Source of the DNA: Prorocentrum cordatum
Lineage: Eukaryota > Sar > Dinophyceae > Prorocentrales > Prorocentraceae
Assembly (NCBI GenBank): GCA_963575745.1
Contig: CAUYUJ010000161.1
Location: 47,501 to 111,500, forward strand
Reading direction: 5' to 3'
DNA length: 64,000 bases
Below are positions 55,626 to 64,000 of the stretch, one piece after another. Position 1 is the first letter of the stretch, and every line of letters begins with the position of its first letter. Both the position numbers and the translations under genes were made by a program. The notes under the pieces are model-generated. The model had not been told where the DNA came from and searched no databases. It worked only from the letters and a program-made list of their open reading frames with translations.

Positions 55626-56625
55626 GAGCCCTCTCGGGGAACCCTTAGGAGCCCTGGGACGCCTCTTGGGGCCATCTTGGAGGCCATCGATCAACGGGGG
55701 GGGTCCAATGCCCCCCCTGGGGCCATCAAAATCACCGAAATGGGCTCAAAACATTGGTATAATCAATGACTTTGGCCTTCTCGCCAAGACCATCTTGGAC
55801 GCTCTAACGGCCCGCGGGCCCCCCGAGCAAAAACCCAGGAAGGGAGAGGGGGGGGGACCTACCGGAAAGAAATATGTTTTCGGAAGAGGAAAGGAAGCTA
55901 TCGTTTGGTCACCTTGGCCCAGTGGGCTGTGGGGATTGCTTCCCCCAAAACCGTCAGGATTCCAGCCGACGCCGACAATGACGCGTTTCGACCGTCGGAA
56001 TAGCGCTTCGGCAGACGAGAGGGAAACCTGCGCGCGCGTTGCGGCGGGCCGGGCTTGCTCGCGGCAGCCGAGACGGAGGGCGGCGCGTAGCGTCGCTGGA
56101 CGTGGGGAGGTCGATGGTCCGGGGCCCACACATGCGCCGCCAGCGCGGCCTGCTTTTGTTAGCTATGCAAGTTGATTGGGCTACTGTTTCGGCGGTGGAT
56201 AGCAAGGCGTGCCGAATCACGCGACGACCGCAAGTCGTTTGCGCGGCCCCATTTGGGCGCGCGGCTCCCTGCGCAGAAAACGACCCATTAACGTTGTGCA
56301 TTTTGAGGGTTGGCTTATCAAGCTTAAATTATGGTAAGGGGGCGTTGTTTTGAATGCCCCCCTCCCCCCGGATGACACTGGAGTATTTGGCAGCATGTAT
56401 TCTCGACCGAACGAGGCCGCCATCTGCGTGCATGACCACGTGACATGTATGTTCGCTTGGCGCGGGCAGACAATGACGGCCCCTGTCTGGGCCGTCGCGC
56501 ACATGTTTGCGGAGCCCCACCAGCCCATCCAGAAAGGATGTCCAGACGAGATTCTTCGATCAGGGATATGGAGGAGAACGCAGTGGAATAAAGGGCTGGG
56601 TAAGACGTCTGTCATACCCAAGAGG
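55626..56625 (+). other. Spacer, no gene seen
   Basis: Short ORFs only. Confidence 0.5.
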
Positions 56626-57360
56626 AGGAGGATGGAGGAGGAATCGGAGGAACGGGAGCAGGGAGATGGGGCCGGGGAGGAGGGAGGAGGGAGGAGGAGG
56701 ATTGCGGGTGAGGAAGAGGAGGGGGGGAGGAGGAGGAGGAGGAGGAGGAGGAGGAGGAGGAGGAGGAGGAGGAGGAGGAGGAGAGGAGGAGAGGGAGGAG
56801 AGGAGGAGAGGAGAGGAGGAGAGGAGGAGAGGAGGAGAGGACGCGAGGAGGCGAGGAGGCGAGGAGGAGAGGAGGAGAGGGAGGAGAGGAGGAGAGGAGA
56901 GGAGAGAGGAGGGAGGAGGGGAGGAGGAGGAGGAGGAGGAGGAAGAGGAGGAGGAGGAGGAAGGAGGAGGAGGAGGAGGAGGAGGAGGAGGAGGAGGAGG
57001 AGGGAGGAGGAGGAGGAGGAGGGAGGAGGAGGAGGAGGAGGAGGAGGAGGAGGAGGAGGGAGGAGGAGGAGGAGGAGGAGGAGGAGGAGGAGGAGGGGGA
57101 GGGGGAGGGGGAAGAGGGGGGGAAGAGGGAGGAGAGGAGGAGGAGGAGGAGGGAGGAGGAGGAGGAGGAGGAGGAGGAGGGAGAGGAGGAGGAGGAGGCG
57201 GAGGGGAGGAGGAGGAGGAGGAGGAGGAGGAGGAGGAGGAGGAGGAGGAGAGGAGGAGGAGGAGGAGGAGGAGGAGGAGGAGGAGGAGGAGGAGGAGGAG
57301 GAGGAGGAGGAGGAGGAGGAGGGGGAGGGGGAGGGGAAGGCAGGGGGAGGGGGGTAGGAG
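56626..57360 (+). repeat. ~730-bp (GGA)n polypurine tract
   Basis: gga and gagagga blocks with very few pyrimidines. The poly-Arg/Glu/Gly and Ser/Pro frames are artefacts. Confidence 0.95.
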
Positions 57361-58352
57361 GGGGAGGGAGAGGGGCAGGGGGAGCCTGTTGGGGCCTCTC
57401 GGGGGGTCCATTGGGAGACTCTTCTTGGAAACCTCTTGAAGGCTTCCTGGGGCTTCCTGGGGCCTCCTGGGCGCCTCTTGGGGCACTTTCGGGAGCCATC
57501 TTGGAGCCATCTTGGAGGAGACTGATCAAAGAAGGGAGGCTCAAGTAGGCTCCGCCCCCACAAGGCCAACATAGGCCCAATTCCCAAGGAAACTCAATGA
57601 TTTGTGCTTTCTCTCCGAGGCCATCGTGGACGCTCAAACAACCCGCGAACCCCCCCCACCTTCAGACCCAGGGGGGGAGGGTAATTCCCTCCTCGAAGCG
57701 GACGGAGGGGGCTGGAAGCGGAGACCCGTTGAGCCAGTTGCGCCCTAAAAGGGTTGGTGCAACTGCCGCCTGGTGGCGGCGTATGTCTGCGGGCACCGGA
57801 GATGCCGGAAACTGGAGCATATACATTACCAGTGGCGGGCGGTTTTCAATCCCAGGACTTTTTTGAGGTTCGGGGACGACGCTGGGGTGGTGTGGTGTAT
57901 ACTTCTTCCCCCGTTTTCCCACGGAAAGAACGAACAATGTATACACCAGGATCCCGTGTACACCAGAAGCCGCGCTCCTGTGCGAATTTCGGCGCAGGGT
58001 CGGGAAAATCGTCGGTGTATAGAGTTCGTTCCCCTAAGATCAAGGGCGCCCTCGAGGGCGCGAAGTTATTCTCGCTTCGCGGTTCGGCTCCGATTCTTCC
58101 TCCTCCTCCTCTTCTCCCCTGGGAGGCGGCGCGAGAGCGCGAAGTTGGGAGCCCTTGAAGATGGGCCAGCCCCACCCCTCCTTGCCCGCACTGCCCCGTC
58201 CAGGTTGAAGATTCCCGGTGCGCGGCCCCGCGGGGGAGCGGGGCGCGGGGCCGTGCACGCGCCCCGCCCGTGCGGGCTGCAGGGGGGGGGGGGTCGGGGC
58301 GCGGTGCCGCCGCGAGCGGTGCTCGCCACCAGTGGCAGCCACTTCCCTCGAT
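57361..58352 (+). other. Spacer with a small inverted pair
   Basis: 57380-57510 is ctcttggggcc-type. ggtgtatac (57892) pairs with gtatacacc (57940). No gene. Confidence 0.45.
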
Positions 58353-58507
58353 TAGGGGGCCACGTGCGAACCCTACCCCTACCCCCCACGATCTTTGAGA
58401 GGGGGGGTGGGGGTTCACTTCGCGCGGGAGCGCCCGAGCGAAGTGAACCCCCCCCCTCCCCCTCAGAAATCGTGGGGGTAGGGGTAGGGTTCGCACGTGG
58501 CCCCCTA
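58353..58507. mobile_element. Near-perfect foldback, 155 bp, 5-bp flanking repeat
   Basis: tagggggccacgtgcgaacc at the left is exactly inverted at the right. The arms run about 75 bp through cctacccctaccccc and ggttcacttcgc, with few mismatches and a small centre (gggagcgccc). tcgat flanks both ends (58348-58352, 58508-58512). Confidence 0.88.
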
Positions 58508-58834
58508 TCGATGCTCCTCCTGCGGCTGATTTTTGGCCCGAGGATCTTGGCCTCGCTCGGACGTGCGCATTTTTTTCCCGGCGAGGACCATCGAGGACCA
58601 TCCTTGGCCATCGAGCAGAACAAAAAGCGCACGAAACCGAAACACGCACGGGAAATGGACGTCCGAGCGACGGCAAGGGATTGGCCTCGCTCCGACCCGC
58701 TCGGTGCTCCGGTTTAGCGGGTTGAGCACGCCAGTCGCCACATCAGTCAAGCCGCTGCCAGTCTGAGCGATCCCACGACCGAGCTACAGAGACCTCTGGT
58801 GGAACAGAGGGGCAGGCCGGGGAGGGCAAGTCTT

Positions 58835-59004
58835 GGGCGACGCAATCTATACATATCCACTGCTCCCTGGCCAGGCCCATCCTGAACCCAGGAGCTGTGT
58901 ATACGCCCTCCTGGCCAAACCAGGAGGGCGTGGCGTATACACAGCTGCTGTGTTCAGGATGGGCCTGGCCAGGGAGCAGTGGATATGTATAGATTGCGTC
59001 GCCC
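58835..59004. mobile_element. Near-perfect foldback, 170 bp
   Basis: gggcgacgcaatctatacat ... atgtatagattgcgtcgccc. The arms are about 80 bp, nearly identical apart from a 4-bp bulge, closing in cctcctggccaaaccaggagg. It would form an unusually stable cruciform or RNA hairpin. Confidence 0.9.
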
Positions 59005-59841
59005 TAAAGTCAAAGGGACAGAAGGGGAAGGGAGCCAGGCTGGAGCAGCGCGAGGGCGGGGCGGGCACCCGCTGTTCGATCTCCCGAGGACGTTTGGCAG
59101 CCCCGATTTTGTGGCCAAGGCGGGCTCCGAGGGTGCGCTCAGGGCCGCATTCGAGAACCTCGCGGCCTGCATATTTCGGGCCCACGTCAGGGCGAAATGA
59201 GGGGGGGGAGCTGGGGAAAGCTGATTGGACTGCGGCAGTGTGTTTCGTATCGGTGCCCAAACCACTTTTCCTGCCATCATTGTTCTCCCGCGCTTTCGAA
59301 CCATGCTCATAATCATGGGGCGATCCCCACTGCTGAGTTCGAGGGGAGTGGGCCTACGTGTCTCTGGGGCAAAGATATTCTGAGTAATCCGGGTGGTTCA
59401 ATACGCCCCTCACGCCAGAAGAGTTGCCTGATGCATCCGAATGAATGCCCACATGTGGGACTATGGTACATTTGAGTGGCAGCGCCATGGCTGCCCGTTC
59501 CAACCCACAGCGCCACCAGTTGTGCATTCGAGTTTGCATGCATTGGGCGAGCGATATTTGCAGGACAGGCAACGTGCACGTTCAGTTCCGTGAGGCTGGG
59601 GAACACACATGCTTGCGGCCCCACATCGTGGCAGCCCACTGCTGTGGGTGGCGACTGTTCAGGGGGGCGCAGCAGGCCGTGACGTGTGACACCTCGTGTC
59701 TCGAGGCCTCGGGGAGCCGCAGCACGTGACACACCCTTCCGCATCGTGTCGGCGGTTCCCGTCTCGTCGCCGTCGTCGTCCATCCTCTGATTAGGTGGTG
59801 AGACACGCATCATGACTTATCATTTGTACGGTAGGAGGCGA
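59005..59841 (+). other. Spacer, no supported gene
   Basis: A frame at 59040-59200 (PDFVAKAGSEGALRAAFENL) looks briefly coding-like but is unsupported. Confidence 0.4.
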
Positions 59842-60270
59842 TAGAGTCAATGCACCCCTTCCGCACCACCAATCATTCGCCCTGCCTGCTCTCTCTCCTT
59901 GCGCGCGCTGCCTGCCTGCTGTACTGACTGACTACTTCTGCTTCCGCAGCTATACTACTGTGGCTCTAGGCAAACGGAAAAGGAGCGAACCTGCGGCGCG
60001 CGCGCGTGCGTCGGCCGGTGGGCCGGCCTCCTCCCTTCAATGTTACTTTAGTGTATGCTTGACGGCACTATCCCTTCTTACCCATGTCATCTGCGGAGCC
60101 CACTGACCATGAGATACTGTCGGAACGTATTGCAGGGATTATGAATATCCAGGCAAAAGATTGGTTATCAGCCGAACGACGGCGCAGCCGTTCGCTTCGC
60201 AGAGCATGAGATCGCAAGAAGGAGCGTTCGGACGAACAGAAGACCGAATACCTTCCGAGCGTAACGAAAG
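59842..60270 (+). repeat. 425-bp dispersed duplicate, copy 2
   Basis: Colinear with 44363-44786 over its full length with small indels. It ends at ccttccgagcgtaacg, after which the flanks differ. Confidence 0.88.
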
Positions 60271-60297
60271 TAGAGGCGCCGCCTCAGGCTTACTTCT

Positions 60298-60900
60298 GGC
60301 CTCTGAGGCATGGGCTCTCTCGCCCTCACCGCGGCGCTTTTTGGCCAGAGCAGCTACACGAACCATTTCGTGTCCCGTCCCGGTCGTGCCGCCCTACTAT
60401 TGGCCTCTGAGGCATAAGCTCTTTCGCCCTCCCCGCGGCCTACTATTGGCCAGCGCGGATGGACGGGCCATCAAGTGCCCCGCCATGGTCTTTCCACCTC
60501 AAGCTTAATATTGGCCTCTGAGGCATGGGCTCTTTCGCCTTCTCCGCGGCCTGCTATCGGCCAGTGCGGACAGACGGACCATCAAGTGCCCCGTCATGGC
60601 CAATCTACCTCAAGCCCACCCTTGGCCTCTGAGGCTTGGGCTCTCCCGCCCCCCCCGCGGCCTGCTATCGGCCAGCGCGGACAGTCGGGCCACCCAGTGC
60701 CCCGTCATTGTCAATCCACCTCGAGCCTATCATTGGCCTCTGAGGTTTGGGCTCTCCGGCCCCCCCCGCGGCATACTATTGGCCAGCGCGGACAGACGGG
60801 CCATAAAGCGCCCCGTCCAGATCTTTCTGCCCGAGGCCTGCCATTAACTTTTGTGGCGCGAACTCTCTCCACTTGGCCACAGGGCGCCCTCTACTCGGCC
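60298..60900 (+). repeat. 111-bp tandem repeat, five to six units
   Basis: Anchors ggcctctgagg at 60298, 60402, 60513, 60624 and 60735 (104, then 111 bp). Units include gggctctttcgcc, gcggcctgctatcggccag and atcaagtgccccgtcatgg. The units after 60840 decay. 111 bp is 37 codons. Confidence 0.9.
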
Positions 60901-62455
60901 CCGTCCAGGTCAATCTGCTTGAGACCCCCTCGTGACCTGCGCGGCACGGGCCCTATCGCCCGCTTCGCGGTCAATCCGGACAGGCGGTCTATCGAGCCCA
61001 CCACTTGCCTCTGCGCCATGGGCGCCATTGCCGTTCCCGCTCCGCCCGCGCCCCGCGGCACCGGCGCAACGCGCATCAGCGAAGGTCGCGATCAGCGCAA
61101 CCACCGCGCGGCGATTCGCGCGCTTTCCCGCGACGTCCGCAGCGCGCCATTTTATTGGCAGCGTCAGCGTTGAATACGTAAAAGTAGGGTCACTTCTTGC
61201 AGCGCTGTCCGAATGGCTGGGCGCCGTGGCGGCATGGTGCGCGCGGCAAGAAATAGGGGCGGTCGAAGTCCCAGCGCAAGCGAAGGCGATAGATTCCGCA
61301 CACGACCAGGAAGCCACGACTGTGAAAAAGGCGTTTTTTTCGCCACGTGCACTGACGCAGCGCAGAAGTTGCGGCCCAGTGCCAACGCGTCTGCGGAGGC
61401 CGGCGGTCGTGCCAGGCGCTCCTCCGCGGTTTAGCGCGCGTCGCGCCAGGGCATTGCGCGCGTCAATTTGGCGCGTTAAGGCCCAGTCAAGCGACCGCCC
61501 CCCCCTTTAAGTTTCGTTCAGTGCGTCGCCCGAGCGTCGCCCGTGCGCCGGCCCTGGTTTGCGTCTCTGTCCCGAATCCCGGCCTCGCAGAGTGCGTTGG
61601 CGACATAGTGCGCGACTTCGGAATTTCTCTCTGGCGATATATAGGTTTCCGACGCCGGTGCACCAGCAGCCATTTTGGCGGTCGCGGCGCTAGTTCGACG
61701 GTCCACCAACGCGTTCTGTTTCCAATTCGGCGCAAGAGGATTTGCTGGTGCGCATTTTCGGGGGCGCCAACCGTTGCTGAGGACGAAGACCCCTCGCGTT
61801 CATTGGGGGCCGCGCGCGTCGCGCCACGGTGGGGGTGACGCCACGTCGCGCGACGCGGCGCCACTTCGCCCCGTCGCATCGCGCCCCGCACCCCTATGTC
61901 GTTTCGCGCCAATCCTCCTGCCCCCCCCCCTCTTCCTTCCTCTTCCCCTCGTCCAACGCGCTGCGCGTTTTGTCCCGTTTGCGAAATTTGCATTCAGCTC
62001 TTCGGGGCAGGCTGCCGTCCTGTCCGCCTCCCTACTCGCCCCCGTTGTCCTTCCACCCTCCTGGAACTTCTTCTCGCCCTCCTCGCTCCCGCCGCCCCCC
62101 TTCGATAGCCTTCCATCGCTCCCGCCGCCGCTGCGCCGCCCCCGCGCGCCCCCTCCTCGCCCGTCCGTTCCCTTTTCCGCCCGCTCACTTCTATCCTCTT
62201 TTTCCCCCCGATGCATCGGCGGGCGAGACGTCGCCAAATTGCCGCAGCGACACCGATGTTCAAATTCTGACGGGGCGCGCTTGACATGGATTAGCCCGTG
62301 CGCGCTGCATCTCCACATCGCCCATTGGTCCCCTCGCGTTCGTTGTTCTCACGTGCGTGTCTCGCTATTTCTACGATTGCCGCGCGCATCCCTTGATTGT
62401 TTCGCAAGCGGGCCGCGCAGTTCACGCGCCGTCAGAAGTCCACGGCGCCCTTCGA
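60901..62455 (+). other. Spacer, no supported gene
   Basis: GC-rich, with pyrimidine stretches at 61915-62215 and several frames open for 150-280 codons. None has a recognisable domain. Confidence 0.4.
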
Positions 62456-62695
62456 GCGATTCGCGCGCGACCTGCGCGCGACGCGCGAACGGCTCGAGCG
62501 ACGCACGCGCGACGCACGCATGACTCGCGCGCGACGCGCGCGCGCGACGCACGCCGACCCGCGCGCGACGCACCCCAGCCAGCGCGCGACGCACGATCGA
62601 CCCGCGCGACGCACGCGCCACGCGCGCGAAGCAAGCGCGACGCGCGCGCGACGCACGCGCGACGCACGCGCGACGCATGCGCGACGCAGTCGGGA
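62456..62695 (+). repeat. gcgcgacgcac-type tandem repeat
   Basis: About 20 units of 10-13 bp (cgcgcgacgcacg). Confidence 0.88.
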
Positions 62696-62998
62696 CTTTG
62701 CCCGCTCCTAGCATTTTCCCGAACAGCAATGCGCAACGGCCGCCGGCCCGCCGTGCTTGCGCCGTGCACAGGTGGCGGCGGCTGCATCCTTCCTTGCGCC
62801 AGGATGGGCGGTGATTGCCATTGTTCTTCCCCTTTTCCTTCATCGTCGTCCCTCCTCTGTCGTCATTCCTCCTCCTTCGTCCTCCCTCCTGCCTCGTCTC
62901 CCTCTCTCCTCCCCTTCTCCTCCTCCTTTCTAACGGCCCCCCTCTGTCTATCCCTCCCCCCTCCTCTCCCGTCTTTGTGTTTTTCCCCCCTTGTCACC

Positions 62999-63090
62999 CC
63001 GTGTCCATCGTCATTTGTTCCCGACCATCCTGTGGTGTTGGGTCCTCGTTTTGAAGAGACGCCGCCCCGCGTTCCTCCTTCCTCCTTCCT
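62999..63090 (-). repeat. Conserved tail of the 90-bp composite repeat, copy 3
   Basis: The reverse complement reads ggaacgcggggc, gtctcttcaaaacgaggacc, caacaccacaggatggtcgg, matching 17741-17822 with very few changes. A pyrimidine-rich tract then leads to the array. Confidence 0.85.
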
Positions 63091-63144
63091 CCTCCTCCCC
63101 TTCCTCTCCCCCCCCCCCCCCCCCCCCCCCTCCATTCATTCCAT

Positions 63145-64000
63145 TCACACCCCCTCACACGTTTCGTGGCCCCATAGGGAGCTCCACCGAAGGCCCCAGT
63201 GGCTGCGCCCGCATGCGGTTCCATTCTGGCACACCCCTCACACGTTTCGTGGCCCCATAGGGAGCTCCACCGAAGGCCCCAGTGGCTGCGCCCGCATGCG
63301 GTTCCACCCCCATTCTGGCACACCCCTCACACGTTTCGTGGCCCCATAGGGAGCTCCACCGAAGGCCCAGTGGCTGCGCCCGCATGCGGTTCCACCCCCA
63401 TTCTGGCACACCCCTCACACGCTTCGTGGCCCCATAGGGAGCTCCACCGAAGGCCCAGCGGCTGCGCCCGCATGCGGTTCCACCCCCCATTCTGGCACAC
63501 CCCTCACACGTTTCGTGGCCCCATAGGGAGCTCCACCGAAGGCCCCAGTGGCTGCGCCCGCATGCGGTTCCACCCCCCATTCTGGCACACCCCTCACACG
63601 TTTCGTGGCCCCATAGGGAGCTCCACCGAAGGCCCCAGTGGCTGCGCCCGCATGCGGTTCCACCCCCCATTCTGGCACACCCCTCACACGTTTCGTGGCC
63701 CCATAGGGAGCTCCACCGAAGGCCCCAGTGGCTGCGCCCGCATGCTGGCACACCTCACACTTTCGTGGCCCCATAGGGAGCTCCACCGAAGGTTGCGCCC
63801 GCATGCGGTTCCACCCCCATTCTGGCACACCCCTCACACGTTTCGTGGCCCCATAGGGAGCTCCACCGAAGGCCCCAGTGGCTGCGCCCGCATGCGGTTC
63901 CACCCCCCATTCTGGCACACCCCTCACACGTTTCGTGGCCCCATAGGGAGCTCCACCGAAGGCCCCAGTGGCTGCGCCCGCATGCGGTTCCACCCCCCAT
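63145..64000 (-). repeat. 90-bp family array, copy 3 (reverse), runs off the window
   Basis: About ten units of 85-90 bp: cccctcacacgtttcgtggc, cccatagggagctccaccga, aggccccagtggctgcgccc, gcatgcggttccacccccat. Far more homogeneous than copy 1, so probably more recently expanded. It continues beyond base 64000. Confidence 0.95.

Noticed and set aside
56217-57587. 456-codon minus-strand ORF
   Set aside because: Most of it is the GGA tract; the non-repeat ends show no domain.
60932-61510. 192-codon ORF with ordinary-looking composition
   Set aside because: It begins in decayed 111-bp repeats, shows no domain, and lacks the codon bias of the clear genes.

Overview
The window looks like nuclear DNA of a dinoflagellate (a Symbiodinium/Polarella/Prorocentrum-type genome). 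Five things support this. (1) At 34108-34129 there is a 22-nt match, with one mismatch, to the dinoflagellate trans-spliced leader; a weaker antisense candidate lies at 22303-22323. (2) Introns in the first 10 kb have GC or GT donors inside AG|G-type junctions. (3) A decayed non-LTR retrotransposon has the domain order CCHC-like/coiled coil, AP endonuclease, reverse transcriptase. (4) Every coding segment I can support lies on the + strand, as in dinoflagellate unidirectional gene blocks. (5) Microsatellites, minisatellites and short inverted-repeat elements are very dense.

Layout. 1-12010 is the gene-rich part, all +: a partial Ala/Pro-rich ORF end; a two-exon sulfotransferase-like gene whose frame holds a TAA 54 codons before the next stop; a transposase-like ORF (3435-5642) closely followed by an ORF with an HMG-box-like segment (5720-7612); and a Cys-rich protein of unknown function in at least four exons (7842-9807, one frameshift), possibly continuing in coding blocks at 10001-10854 and 11100-11907. 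A 100-N assembly gap (12011-12110) is followed by about 2 kb of polypurine (GGA) sequence. A short equilibrative-nucleoside-transporter-like C-terminus sits at 14733-15281.

From 15.7 to 32.9 kb I see almost no coding sequence. It holds a 90-bp minisatellite with a conserved flank, trinucleotide arrays, foldback elements and several dispersed short families. I name these here MITE-A (~172 bp), MITE-B (~187 bp), MITE-C (~175 bp) and R150 (~160 bp, eight copies). 32960-39240 is best read as one decayed LINE cut by four later insertions. 39.3-64 kb is again mostly repeats: (TG)n, (ACAT)n, 54-bp and 111-bp arrays, a 425-bp dispersed duplicate, two long near-perfect foldbacks, and two reverse-oriented arrays of the 90-bp family. 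Three exon-sized coding scraps lie at 40.4, 42.7 and 46.0 kb.

The genes do not form an obvious pathway. The coherent biology is that of mobile DNA: an mRNA-derived leader relict inside a LINE, nested MITE insertions, and a composite repeat (90-bp array + microsatellite + conserved ~75-bp tail) present at distant loci in opposite orientations. All family calls come from reading motifs by eye; no alignment was run.
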